A DNA stretch of 64,000 nucleotides from Nageia nagi (Eukaryota > Pinophyta), in contig JBITNC010000001.1 in the NCBI GenBank assembly GCA_050084985.1, positions 45,074,001-45,138,000 on the forward strand, written 5' to 3'. The translations under genes were made by a program, and so were the position numbers. The notes under the pieces are model-generated. The model had not been told where the DNA came from. It worked only from the letters and a program-made list of their open reading frames with translations, and ran no database searches. Numbering within the stretch: the stretch's first letter is position 1; every line of letters starts with the position of its first letter. Below, piece after piece: positions 46,467 through 58,330 of the stretch.

Positions 46467-46645
46467 TGTTACAATGCTACAAATATGAAAAGAGAAATAT
46501 TACAAAAATGAAATGAATATTGGTTTGAAATAGGAAAATCACAACTATCTATTGGAAATAATAGAGCATACACTGGTAAATAGAACATGAAATAGCATCA
46601 ATAAGTATATAAGAATAAGATTTTACTAAATATTAACAAAATCAT
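46467..46645 (-). repeat. 3' LTR fragment of the minus-strand gypsy element
   Basis: Similar to 53506-53684 and then diverges abruptly near 46645, where the copia-like gag ORF begins. This is the junction of a large deletion. Confidence 0.8.
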
Positions 46646-48418
46646 AGAGCACTCCTTCCACTCTCTAAGTGGGATCTCCTCCATTGTTGATGTTGCTCCT
46701 CCAAGATTGAGTGCTTTTTGGTAATTTGCTCCCCTTTGAACAAAATTCTTTATGGTCTTCAACAACCATATTCTCTCTTCTTCATGGTCCTCAAACCATT
46801 CTTGTATTGGTATTCCATCAATGTTATAAGTATTGGTTTTCAAGAACCAATCTCTCTCACAATGGTGTTTGAACCATTCTTTCATCTCTCTCTCATTTTT
46901 TATATGGTGTTTAAACCATGTTTGCAAGTAGTCATTTACTCTTGCTTTCATCACATCATAGCATACTCTACATGAGTATGTTCTCATCATTTCACAATAA
47001 TCATTATACCACACTACTCTCTCACAAATGTCTACACACACTTTGAGACAATACATAGCCACACATTGGCTAATTACATATGCAACTTTGAGTTGCTCCT
47101 CACACAAATTATCACTCCAAATATCACACCTAACTAAGGTTTTACATTCTTCGTTTGGATCCACATGATCCAAGTCTTCAATCTTCATCATTGTCTTCAT
47201 CACAAGAAGACTATCCTTCAAGGTTTCTTCCATGAAATCATCTTCATAGCATGTTTCCTCCAAAGTTATTTCAACTTGAGGATTCTTCAACCTGTTTTCA
47301 CAAAACAAATCATTAGTATAAAAATATCTTTCACCTCTAATGGTGATTTCCTTTGTGCTTTTTTCTTCTTCACAAAGTACTATCTCACTATTCTTTCTCT
47401 CCTCCTTGAGATATACTTTGTCATTCGCTCTTGGTGAGTGATCTTCTTGCATGAACATGGAGTTTATAGCCTCCATTTCTTCTTCATCAATGACCTCTCT
47501 AAGATCATCATCCCATATTGTCTTCATAAGATAATCATCATGTGCCTCCTCCATGGAGCATTCCTCATCTTCTCCTCTCTTCTCAACAAGAAGAATATTC
47601 TCACATACACTCTCCTCCTTGAGAGTTTCTTCTTGGTGATCTTCACATTGGGTGTCTTCACCATCAACTTGAGCAATGGAATCATCATCACATATGATTT
47701 GAGCCTTGTCTTCATTCACTCCATGTGAGTGAGTTTCATCTACTCCATGTGAGTAGTTTTTAGCCATGGAACACTCCTCCTCAAGGGTGTCTTCATCTTG
47801 TTCTTTATCAAAAAAGAACTCTTGCCAACATTGGGTTGACTCCTCCTCATTCTCCTCCATGAGAATGACTTCTTTAGTTTGTGCCTCCACCATGGAGCAC
47901 TCTTCATATGGCTGGATTGGTGTCCTCAATGAACACTCTTCAAATGTCTCCTCCATAAGACATGGATCATCACAAGGCCAATCTAATTCCTCTCCAAGGA
48001 ATTCTCCTTCATAGTTTTCATCATATGTGTCTTCATAAGATTCTCCAAAAGGATCTTCAAAGAAACAAGGCTCCTCCTTGCTCACACAAGCTTCATATTC
48101 ATTAACATCAAAAACATCTTTCAATGCTTTCTAAGCTATTGTAGCTGATTTACAATTAGCAATGATGGGAAAAACATTCTCTTTCATGGCTTTTCTCAAG
48201 TCCATGAGAGCTAAGCAATTTTGATATTGCTTTTCCTTCATTTCTCTTTTCTCCTCTCCTTCAAGAGAGCTCCAATTTGGGGGTTCTTCATAGCCTTCTT
48301 GGACTATATTCCAAAATCCTTTTGCCTTCATCAAGTTCTTCATTATTATGCTCCACCAAGCATAATTTTGTCCATCAAACTTGGGTACCTCCAAATCTTC
48401 AAATATGGAATCCATCAT
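46598..48418 (-). pseudogene. copia gag fused to a long acidic ORF
   Basis: Minus strand. MMDSIFEDLEVPKFDGQNYA at 48418 and AWWSIIMKNLMKAKGFWNIV are the copia gag N-terminus. A single stop near 48130 (Trp-to-stop type) separates this from a 508-codon open frame 48124-46598 starting MKDVFDVNEYEACVS. That frame is extremely Glu/Asp-rich, with a recurring ECSM pentapeptide context (EECSMVEA, EECSMAKN, EECSMEEA, WKECSM) and many cysteines. It ends with Trp/His/Arg-rich text (EWFKHHCERDWFLKT). The last 16 or so codons are read from antisense LTR sequence across the deletion junction at about 46645, so the true C-terminus is missing. The acidic part matches no family I know. Confidence 0.75.
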
Positions 48419-48419
48419 T

Positions 48420-49970
48420 GTTTAATTTTTGTCTCAAAAAATTAGAAAACCTTCAGCACCAGTATTTTTGCAATAGTAATCTTTAATTACTTTTTCTCAA
48501 TGTCTTTCACTATCTGTAATCAAAATTAGATATTAACAGAGATGAAAATAGATGGCCATTTAACCACCTCCTCATATTTGGATGCACAATTTTGGTAGGT
48601 CAGCTTCAATAGGCATGATGCTGACTCATATGGGCTACGTTCTCTTGCATCAATTACCATGAAAAAACTCAATAGATCCCTTCACATCCATGGAATGAGC
48701 ACAGGTTTGCTTTGGCTTGGACAGATTCAATCCAACTATAGTCCAAACAAATCAATTCACCTTTTTGCCAATGTACGTCTCCTCTCATAGTGCACGACTC
48801 TTCACGTGAGCATCACGCACGTGAACGTCTCCTCCTTCGTGTAGGCTTTAGTCTTGGGAAGAAAAACAATAGTAATTCTTATGTCCATTATGGTTTCATT
48901 TGATGCACATACCATCTTGTAAAGCTCTTCCTTGTTATTTATAACAAGAATAGCTGTTGCACTAGCTTTTTGTGTGACATTGGCCTTTTGTGTGAATGTA
49001 CAATTACCCCAATGCACCAGTACAACATCTCAACATGCACGTCTCCTCCGTGCATGTCTCCTCTACACATGTCTCAAATTATTCTAAGATAGGAAGAAAT
49101 ACCGAGTAAATGGTCTACTCCTCTCAACTGTAATCGAAGCCTCTAGTGAGATCCATGTTTGCTCTCCTATCTACACTTCTCCTCATGCGTGGGTCACCAA
49201 ATGCATGAATAAAATAATAGATTTACTATTTCTCCTCCTTCACATGAGCTTCATGCTCTTCCAACGTACATCTCCTGGGCCATCAAATGCATGAACAACA
49301 ACCTCATGACTCTAAGCATGGGATTCCTTTCTCAACATGGGCTTAACACTGCTCCTCAATAATGTTGGCTCCTTCATGCACCTCTACGAGCATCATGCAC
49401 ATGAAATGTCTCCTCTTTGTAAGCTTTTAACCACCAAATGTGAGCTTTAGCATGATCTCCTTCAACATGAGCTCCTCCATGTGATCTCCTTCAGCTCCTT
49501 GCTCCTTCAACATGTGACACAGCACATGAACATCACCTACCATGTGAACAGTATGCAAACATCTTCTCCTCCTCCTCTTGATTGCACAGTGCATGGGAAC
49601 ACCATCATTCCTGCTCATGTCTAATAGATCTGACTCAAAAGATGCATGTAGACTTTTGGCCCTGATAAACTCCTCACTCAACCTTTTCCTCTTTAGCCTC
49701 ACAACAATGCATGTCTCCTTTTTTCTGCTATGTATGGGTTTAGTCTATTCCAGATTCTCTTTCAATCTTCAAAATAGCAAACACTTCACCCAACTATCTT
49801 TGCTTCAATAGAAACAAGAGTTTTTCTAGAGGCTTTGGATCTCACACTTGCAAGAATTTGATAAATTCTTTGCAATGCATCCTCAAGCTTAATAACTCTG
49901 ATCATAGTCCTTGAGGAGCTTGATAAGATCCTTCAAGACTTCACCCACTCTAACCCAATAATCAAATCTT
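48420..49970 (-). other. Leader of the copia-like element, rich in CACGTG/CATGTG words
   Basis: About 1.5 kb with no protein similarity. It is dense in short related words: CACGTG at 48803 and 48818, ACGTCTCCTC near 48775, 48825 and 49041, and many CATGTG/CACATG variants through 49540. The repeat looks degenerate rather than strictly tandem. Confidence 0.6.
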
Positions 49971-49981
49971 GTCTGATACCA
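49971..49981 (-). other. PBS of the copia-like element
   Basis: The minus strand reads TGGTATCAGAC two bases inside the LTR end TCTCA, the initiator-Met type with one change at its last base. Confidence 0.85.
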
Positions 49982-49983
49982 AT

Positions 49984-50310
49984 TGAGAGAACCATAATGT
50001 TCTATATTACTCATCAAAATGAGTTACATATATAGGCTTTGTGAGCCATTACAAGACAAGCTAAATGGTTGAGATGCAATATTCTCACACCATAACAAAT
50101 ATCACAAATAGCACACCTATGTGAACTACAAGATAATAAGTGATGCCTATCCTAACAAATAGGCTAAGCATGGAATATGGTCAACATAGACCAAATATTC
50201 CTCACAAGCTAATATTAATACTTTAGGAAATACTCTTAGTCCTAATTAATTAATCCTAATAACTTAGGACTTAGGGATATGTAGGGTATAATTCCAATAG
50301 GAATAGACCA
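49984..50310 (-). repeat. 5' LTR of the copia-like element
   Basis: 327 bp with TG at 49984 and CA at 50310 (plus coordinates). No second copy is in the window. Beyond it, gypsy RT sequence begins directly at 50311. Confidence 0.78.
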
Positions 50311-51130
50311 ATTTTGCATGTCAATAATTTTTTATGTATCCACCTTAACTCTCTCTTTAGATATAACATGGCATAAGTAATCAATTTCCCTCTTATCGAA
50401 TGAAAATTTTGCTTTTTTTACATATAGCTAGTGTTCCTTCAAAATTTGTAATATTTGGTCAACATGTGCCACATGTTCCTACCATGTCTTACTATAGATA
50501 AAGATATCATCAAAGAAAACTAAAATGAACTTCCTGAGGAACAGATGCAACATCTAATTCATTAAACTTTGAAATATGGATGGAGCATTTATGAGGCCAA
50601 AAGGTATGACCAAGAACTCATAATGGCCCTCATGGGTGTGAAATGTAGTTTTTGGTATATCCTCCTCCTTGAGGTGGATTTGGTGATACCCAAATCATAG
50701 GTCCAGATTGGAAAAATATCTTACCCCATGCAGTTCATCCAATAATTCATCAATGACCAAGATGGGAAATTTATCCTTTATGGTAATTTTGTTGAGGGCC
50801 TTGAAATCCACACACATATGCTAGGAACCATCTTCTTATGAACCAATATAATTAGAGAAGAATATGGGCTTATGCTAGGTCATATTACTCCTATATCCAA
50901 TAGTTCCTTAACTATTTTTTCAATTTCATTTTTATGTAAATAAGGATACTGATAAGGATGAATGTTTGGTTCAAGTTTTCAATTTTAGCACCAATTGGAT
51001 AGCATGATCATGTGATCGCTAGGGTGGTAAGCCCCTTGGTTCCTTAAAGGTACTTGAATGCTTACTTAAGATGGGCTACAAATACTTAGGCTCTATGATT
51101 TTAGATTTGATAATTGATAAAGAGTATAAC
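50311..51130 (-). pseudogene. gypsy RT fragment
   Basis: The minus strand shows an RT palm-to-connection run ending HVDQILQILKEHQLYVKKAK, FSFDKREIDYLCHVISKE and VDT before the copia-like LTR at 50310. Upstream are segments of the FDLRSGYHQ and YEFLVMPFGL type in shifted frames (50560-50720). It is truncated before the RNase H and heavily frameshifted. Confidence 0.8.
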
Positions 51131-51231
51131 TATGCTAGCATCCCTTTTCCAATTTTTTGTAGGATCCTTTCCATGTGATGTGAGCTCATAATTTGTATAG
51201 ATCCACCCTATAATCTCCTAAGAGTATGCTC

Positions 51232-51750
51232 TCATTCATGTATTTTGAAGTTCATCCATAGCTTTGCAAAATTCCACTGCATGGTGCCCAAAGTATAGTG
51301 GTCCATACTCAATTTGACATTATGACATGTGCCTTTACATGCTATTTTTTCTTCATTACCAACCATAACCACAAAATTATTTATAGGGTGGATGTAACAT
51401 TTAGCAGCCTTATCCACTCATAGATCAATGAAATTATGAATACTTCTTGAATCCAACAATATTATGAGAGGGTGCTTTTTAAAGAACCCTTTGACCTTCA
51501 TAGTTTGAGGGGTGGTAATTCCTACCAATGCATTGTAAGAGATAACTAGGGTCTCCTCATCTAAAATTTCCTTTGTAGCCTCTTTGGGTGTACTCTCATA
51601 TTCATCCTCACTAGGAGCATCAACATCAAGCAAATATAAATTTTGTTGTGTATAATGATGATCTTGAATAAATTTCTCATCATAATTATAGCACAAGCCC
51701 TTCTTTAGATGCCCTTCCATTTCTTCCCATGTCAAGTTCTTAGTTTGCAT
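51232..51750 (-). pseudogene. gypsy protease with preceding zinc knuckle
   Basis: The minus frame 51750-51418 opens NLTWEEMEGHLKKGLCYNYD, a zinc knuckle with the second Cys changed to Tyr. It continues through an acidic linker to PLIILLDSRSIHNFIDL, the protease active site with D-S-G changed to D-S-R. After a stop, 51417-51232 reads VGNEEKIACKGTCHNVKLSM, the usual downstream protease text. The Gly-to-Arg change is the same as in the protease at 19386. Confidence 0.87.
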
Positions 51751-51834
51751 TATGTGATTTGTTGGTGGGGAACTTGTGTTATTAGAGGAATAGAAATTAT
51801 TATGTGTTTTGGTGAATGGAGGTTTTGCATTTCA

Positions 51835-52390
51835 TCAATGAGAACTAGCTTTATCTTCAGTGAGCTTTACCAAGGCAATGGCATCCATCATAGTTTTGGG
51901 ATTAAATATTTTGACCTTTGGTTTAATTTCTTCCTTTAAGCCAATAATAAAATAACTTATGAAAAATGCATCATCCAACCCCTTTATGTGATTTGCCAAT
52001 TTCTCAAAATGATTTTGGTATTCTTTGACTATTGTAGTTTGATGTAACTTGGTCAATACCCCTATGAAGTCTTCATAGTCACTAGGACCAAAATAGATTA
52101 ATAATTATTGAGTGAATTCATCCCATCAAGGAGTAGGATGCATTTTGGAGTACCACTAGTGCCATTGGAGAGCTACATGGTCCAAATGAAAAGATGCCAT
52201 GTGTACCTTCAAATCTGCTAGGATTTGGTTCAATGTGAAATACTATCCAGCTTTACAAATCTAGCCATTGGGATTATCTCCATCAAATTGAGGAAAATCC
52301 AATTTGGTTGTGTGGGGAAGAATGAAACCATATTTTTGGATTTGAAAGTTATGATGATACCCTTATGGATTTTCTAACTACCCTAATTTC
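51835..52390 (-). pseudogene. gypsy gag fragment
   Basis: The frame 52056-51835 reads MTKLHQTTIVKEYQNHFEKL, then FIIGLKEEIKPKVKIFNPKT, the conserved retrotransposon gag domain. In the same neighbourhood upstream (52070-52390), diverged gag text such as IYFGPSDYEDF precedes it. Stops separate the pieces. Confidence 0.88.
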
Positions 52391-53490
52391 TATGAACTGG
52401 ATGCATTATTGGTATGACTGAGGCTTAGTTGAACACTATCACATTTACTATCAAGGGTTTGTATTTGTGTCTGTATTTATCAAATTTCTATTGTAAATGT
52501 ATTGGTAAGTGTATCTACTATTTTTTGGATCATAGTTTGAAATGTCATCATGGTAGGATTAGCTTATGCTACTGTTTGAGATCTTATTTCAGGTGCCATT
52601 TCTAAAAATTGCTATTTCTAAAGTTAATATTTTTGGAAACTACTATTTTTAGAAATTGCTATTTTTAGAATGTGCCCAAAAAAGTGTATGAGTGTAATAT
52701 ATCAAAATGATCAACTTGATGAAATTATTACAATTGGATAGGTCTCCCAATGATGATTTTCAGACCCTCAAACTCTTTTTTAATGTCTATGGGTCTATCT
52801 AATTTTGTAATATATCAAAATGATTAGCTTGATGACATGATTACAATAGGCTAGGTCTCTAGATGATGATTTTTGGACCCTCAAACTCTTTTTTTTTTTA
52901 CATTTATGGGTTTGTTTGCTTTTGTTAAAAACTATTGAAATGGTACAAATTTTTAGTTATTTTTCTCTAAAGTTTTTACTACCTTTGAATTGCTATTTTT
53001 GGTGGCTCTAAAAAATTACATGTCATATATTTTGCTTCATGAATCAAAGTTTTTTGTGTGAAGGAATGATTCTAGGGTAAGGATTATCTACTTTGTAGGC
53101 TTGTCTAAACACCCCTCCTATCCAACTTTTGCAAGGAAAGAGGCTATGAAGATGGCTTCTATGATAAGTAACTTTTTGGTGGCACTTGCTGGTGCACTAT
53201 AGTTTATAGATGATTGACATAGCTTCCTACCTAGTTTTTATTTATAGCCTAGATAGTCTCTGATATACCTTTTAGTATGTGGAGTCCAATTCTATGTAGG
53301 GTTCTATTTGAGGCCTAGGTATTGGTGTAGAAATTTTTGCATCTCACTTCACACATAGCTTTATAGGTAAGTGTGCTTAGCCAAAAATGATAGATCCTCT
53401 TGGATATTTTAAAACCCTTGATATAGGGTTTCTAGCTTAGACCTCTAAGAATTTTTTTTTATTTTCTTATAGTAGAATGGCCCTAAAAAG
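52391..53490 (-). other. Diverged gag start and leader of the minus-strand gypsy
   Basis: No clear protein blocks. There is a local direct repeat: AATATATCAAAATGAT..CTTGATGA followed by GGTCTC and GATGATTTT..GGACCCTCAAACTC at about 52699-52770 and 52809-52892. Confidence 0.55.
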
Positions 53491-53491
53491 A

Positions 53492-53503
53492 GCTCTAATA
53501 CCA
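53492..53503 (-). other. PBS of the minus-strand gypsy element
   Basis: The minus strand reads TGGTATTAGAGC, one change from the initiator-Met type PBS, two bases inside the LTR start at 53506. Confidence 0.85.
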
Positions 53504-53505
53504 AA

Positions 53506-53903
53506 TGTTACAATGCTACAAATATGAAAAGGAAATATTGCAAAATTGAATGAATATTGATTTGAAATAGGAAAATGATAATTATCTATTGGAAATAATA
53601 GAGTATGTGCTGTAAATAGAGCATAAAATAGCATCAATAAGCAGATAAGGATAGGATTTTACTAAATAGTAATAGAATTACAAGTCACTTCAAGGGGGCT
53701 ACCTCCTTACAACCTAAAGGCAAAAAATAATGTTTAAAATACCTTTCTCCACACACTTCTATCTATTTATATTAAACTAACCCTAACCCTATTAGTAATG
53801 CAAAATTGGGCCCCACCCTTACAATCACAATATTACAATATAGGCCAAAATTTTAATAAAATACTAATACTACACTAAAATGTTAGGATGTGGGATTCTA
53901 ACA
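53506..53903 (-). repeat. 5' LTR of the minus-strand gypsy element
   Basis: 398 bp with perfect short terminal inverted repeats TGTTA/TAACA. The first 179 bp match 46467-46645. Confidence 0.85.
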
Positions 53904-55412
53904 TTGCAACCATATAAGGAAATAGTTGAGAACCTCCTCATGTACTTCTCTAAGTATCAGATTGACAACATCCCAAGAGAAAAAAAAAGGTATATTGATG
54001 CTATGGCTAATGCTAAATCCCTTGACCCTATCAATATTGAAGCTAAAGAAACCATCCTCACCATTAAGAACATTGGTAATCCTTCTCATTAGTATGATGT
54101 CTAAAGTTTCATTGAAGGTAATTATTTTTTAGCTACTTGTGTCAATGCATGTGCACGGTATCAAGATATATTTAATTATCTTAAAAATGGTATTATCTTT
54201 ATTGCCTTTAATCATAATGCTAGAATTAGACTCTTGTTAGATGAAATATATCATTATTGGTAATTTGTTGTATAGAAGTTCTTTTGAAGGTACTCTTCTT
54301 AGATGTCTCATCCATAACGAAATAGATATGGCTCTTCATCAAGCTTATGATGGTCTTTGTGATGGCCATTTTAATGCTAAAGTTGTGTATCAAAAATTGC
54401 TTAAACTTGGTTATTTTTTGCCTACTATGCTTGAAGATTTGTGAAATGCTTATTAGAAAGTGTGAGTAATGTCAAAAGAATGATAGGCTTCAACCTTCTC
54501 CTTGCCATGATTTGCATTTTGTTATATCTCCTTAGACATTTTATATTTGGCACTTGATTTTATTGGCAAGCTTAACCTTATTTCAAGACATGGACATAAG
54601 TTTATCATTATAGCTACAAAATACTTCACAAAATGGATGGAGGCCATTCCTATGAAATCAGCAAAAGGAGGTAAAATTGTTGGTTTTGTTGTTGAATATA
54701 TCATTTCTAGATATGGTGTTCCTTCTAAATTATTTATGGATAATGATCCAATATTTAAAGGTAATGAAGTAAAATAATTTTATGCTAAATATAATATCAA
54801 AAGTAAGTTCTCTTATACTTATTATTCTCAAGGGAATGGTCAAGTTGTAGCATCTAACAAGGTCATCAAAAGTATCATATCCAAAATTGTAGTGAAGCAT
54901 GGTAAAGATTGCATGAATAGCTCCTTTATACATTGTGGTCCTATAGGAATAGTATCAGAACTTATGTATGTGCCACTCCCTTTTCCCTCATGTATGGAGA
55001 TGAAGTTGTTGTCCCATTAGAATTAGATATACCATCCCATTGTGTATCATTATATTGTCTCATTCCTGATGAAGATAGGTGAAAGTCTAGGTTAGCCTAG
55101 CTAGAGGTTCTAGATGAGAAGATGTCAGTTCTCTAGAACACCTTCATGCCTATCACTTTGCATAAAATGAGCTTATAGAAAGAAGATTATCCCTAAATAG
55201 TTCAAGGTAGGTGACCTTGTCTTGAAACAAAATCTTGCCACCACTAAAGTACTTGAGAATGAAAAGAAAGGTAAATTTGAACCTAACTGGATTGATCCTT
55301 ACATTATCACTGCTAATAATGGAAAAGGTGCATATAAATTATCCATAATTAAAGGTAAAAATGAATGTAATCCAATCAATGTCATGCATTTGAAATTTTT
55401 TTATATATAATA
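53904..55412 (+). pseudogene. Tat-type aRH end and integrase remnant
   Basis: Continues the aRH broken at 46466: LQPYKEIVENLLMYFSKYQI, then IPREKKRYIDAMANAKSLDP with the final catalytic Asp. Integrase follows. The zinc region shows LIHNEIDMALHQAYDGLCDG and HFNAKVVYQKLLKLGYFLPT (54300-54420). The core is MALDFIGKLNLISRHGHKFI and KLFMDNDPIFKGNEVK (54547-54777), with DDE Asp residues visible and the distal Glu read as Val in GQVVAS-like text near 54840. The C-terminus reads KKGKFEPNWIDPYIITANNG, then NPINVMHLKFFYI, ending at TAA 55410. Frameshifts and stops are many. Confidence 0.88.
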
Positions 55413-58330
55413 TATCTTTTTCATGTAAATATATCTTTTCGTACTTCTAGATACTAACATTGTAGGTCAAGCACAATCATATCCCAATGCTATTACTATA
55501 TTCCTAATGCCATCACTATGTTCATAACATGTCAATAATCAAGTAAATAAATGAAGAGGTATTATGTACATTTTCTATCTCCTTTTCATCAATATATTCA
55601 TTTATCATATATCTTTCTTATCAATATTATTACTTTATGCTTTCATAAATAGGGGTCATCTTTATCAAAATATATGGAAACATGGTGGCTTGGAGAAACC
55701 AAGCTAGGCACTCTTATCATCTAACTCCTTTACAATAAAGGATTAATCTTGTAAATAAATCCATGAAAACATGTTGGATTGGGAATCCAAGACAATCAAC
55801 ATAAATTGATTATCTTTCTTCACTCTTAGTGGGTAAGACACCAAGAACATGTTTACACTTCTTATCATTATCATCTTATCACTTATCATATTTATATTTG
55901 AGCTATATTGTACAAAAAATGTTTCTTATCTAAGATATTTGCAAGTTCCTTGTTCTTTTCCTTGGATTTATCCTATTATGGAAGGTCCATCATGTCACAA
56001 CCAAGTCAAAGAGGGGGCATAACATAGCTAAAACATTTGGGACATTTTAAGTTGCCACCATGTGACACCTTATCAAGGAGTACTCTTTTACTCTTATCTT
56101 TTCCTAAATATAATTTGAATTCTATTTTGCTTTCTTTGTTCAAAATATCAAATCATATTCAAATTAGGTCATATCTTACTACCTAAAAAGGAATTTTAAT
56201 TTAATTAAAATACCCCTTCTTTGTTATTTCAAATGATTTAATTAATTTATTAAATAAATACCTTTATATATGTGTACTCCTATCTACCTTTATGTTTTAT
56301 GGTACTAAGTGGGTTGACCTCACAATAAACCTGAGGAGGAGCCTTAGCACTCTACCTATTGCCTAAAAAGGTTGATAGGGCATGCATTATCATATCATCT
56401 AATCTCACATAATCCTGAATCCTTGATAGGTGGCATTTACTAGTATCATTATTAATCAATGTTTCTCAACACCACCTATAAATTATAGAAATTGTTATAA
56501 TTTGATCTAAACATCCCTACAATATTTCACACCCCTATGTGTGATATTGTATAAAATAAAGGTTCGATAATGGCATCGAGCTTAAGGTGAGGCTAAACTG
56601 GAAAGGTAGCTGATCATCATTGCTAGGTTTCTAGTGTCATCACTAGGTTAAGGATATATTGATGGCTCCTTCCTTTGGAGAGGCTCATCATTCATCTCCT
56701 TTCATTTGAATATCACCTTCAATTATTATCATAGGTAAAGTACAAGTTTGTATCTTTTATTTTCTAGTTTTGATAGTTTAAAGTCAATTTGATTATAGGT
56801 ATTGCTTTTTCCATAATTTCATGGTTAATTGATTACTTGAATATTTTGTAAATAATCCTAATTTAATAATTAATTTTATTATTTTTAAATTATAATAGTA
56901 TTTATAAAAGAATTTATAATAGTCAATATGGATTTTCTATCTACTAAATTGATTATAAAATATGAGTTGTAAGAGCTCACTAATTACAAAATAATATGTA
57001 GAGATCTTTGGATAGATATTTACATATGTCAAGTTTCCAAAATTGTATTCTTGGAAGATCAAATCTATTTGAAGCCATTATATTGATAAGGAATGCTCAA
57101 TCTTCTCAATTTGTAGCTTTAATTTAGGATATGAGTTATGCCTTAAGGTTTTTTATTATAAATTCCTTGATTTGAATGTTTTCTATTAATGTTCGATAGG
57201 GGTTAGGGTTTTCTCTAATTGAACCTAATCTGTATAATTGGAATTAATTTTGAATATGACCACTTTAGGAGTTAATTTAGAGCACCTAATAGTCCTCAAC
57301 TCCTTAGCATGATTAGATTATTAGTATAAATATAATTATCATAGTAATTACCTTGAACTATGACTTAGTAATCAACTTCAAAACATCAAGTCTGAGTTAA
57401 TCGTTAGGCTAATAACCCCATTTATTCAATTCATAGATTATAAATTTGAATACATAAATACATGATGGTTTAATGTTGTTTAAGACCTAATTGATGATTT
57501 AAAACTAAATCCATAGGTTCCTTAGTGAAATCTACATCGATCTAGAGTATCTAAGAAATTCTAAAATACAAAAGGACACATGGTAGCTTCTCAAACAATG
57601 ATGATTTGTATTCCTTTTATTTTATCTAAAGTCATTTTTGACCTTGAATGTTGTTAGCATTTGAACTATGGATTAGGATTTTTAGTGAATCTAAGGTGTG
57701 GAATGTTTGTGATGATATCATCCTTATTTTAAGTGTGAATGTATATAATTCTTCTACTCTTTCTAAGGTGCTAATCAGAGTATCTATGATGATATCATCA
57801 TTCTCTAAAGTGTGAATCTAGACTATTTCCTCATCAAATATTCTAAGTGTTCCTTTATTGATGTGGATCAACTACCATGACATCATGTTTTCATAGATTT
57901 TCTTTATTTTATATGCATAAGGTCCTCAACTTCTTCACTCTGGGGTGTAGAATCAATGATGATGATATCAATTTATTTGAAGTGTAGATTTTCCATAGGA
58001 TTATTTAAAGCTTGTAGATAAATAAAACCTTTTAAGAAATAATAATATTGATAAGTAAAAATAAGTGTACAAAAGAAATATTATAACCTTGACACTCATC
58101 CAATAGAAAGTATACTTATGTATTATGTAATGATCATCCATTTACGAAAGATAAATATCTTTGAATAAAGAAATGGAATCAAATATACAAATATAGTCAT
58201 ACACAAAATTTATAGCCAAGAAAAACACAATGATTTTCATTAATATTGATGATATTATGTACAAATTATGTCTACATTCTAACAACTCTCGAGTATTTTT
58301 GGCAACAAAATTTAGAATCTAGATCATGTA
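55413..58330. other. 3' region of the Tat remnant and unassigned AT-rich DNA
   Basis: A polypurine run AAAGAGGGGGC at about 56003-56015 could be the PPT of the Tat remnant, with LTR sequence beyond it; no partner LTR is in the window. Further right is AT-rich non-coding DNA without ORFs, containing one repeat of palindromic words (listed separately). Confidence 0.5.
57700..58010. repeat. Degenerate repeat with GATGATATCATC palindromes
   Basis: The perfect 12-bp palindrome GATGATATCATC occurs at 57711-57722 and 57788-57799. Each is followed within 15 bases by AAGTGTGAAT. Degenerate copies lie near 57878 and 57957. Spacing is roughly 77-90 bp. Confidence 0.65.

Larger units (their letters stand above)
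46646..50310 (-). mobile_element. Truncated copia-like element nested in the gypsy element
   Basis: A 5' LTR (49984-50310 in plus coordinates), PBS, a 1.5-kb leader and gag are present on the minus strand. The pol region and 3' LTR are lost in the deletion ending at about 46645. It inserted in the RT of the surrounding gypsy element, whose RT text stops at 50311. Confidence 0.8.
46467..53903 (-). mobile_element. Minus-strand Ty3/gypsy element with internal deletion
   Basis: LTRs start TGTTACAATGCTAC at 46467 and 53506. The right copy is complete (53506-53903, TGTTA...TAACA); the left copy keeps only about 179 bp. On the minus strand come PBS, gag, zinc knuckle, protease and RT up to 50311, where a copia-like LTR interrupts. 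The rest of RT, RNase H and integrase is gone. The element splits a Tat aRH; right flank TTGCA and left flank TTGT suggest a degraded target duplication. Confidence 0.85.

Noticed and set aside
46455-46470. Perfect target duplication for the minus-strand gypsy element
   Set aside because: Left flank TTGT and right flank TTGCA agree only partly, so I report it as degraded, not confirmed.
46718-48014. Plus-strand ORFs over the acidic gag extension
   Set aside because: They are antisense shadows of the 508-codon minus frame and have no coherent motifs.
53770-53790. Telomere-like CTAACCCTAACCC
   Set aside because: Only two units, inside an LTR; too short for an interstitial telomeric array.
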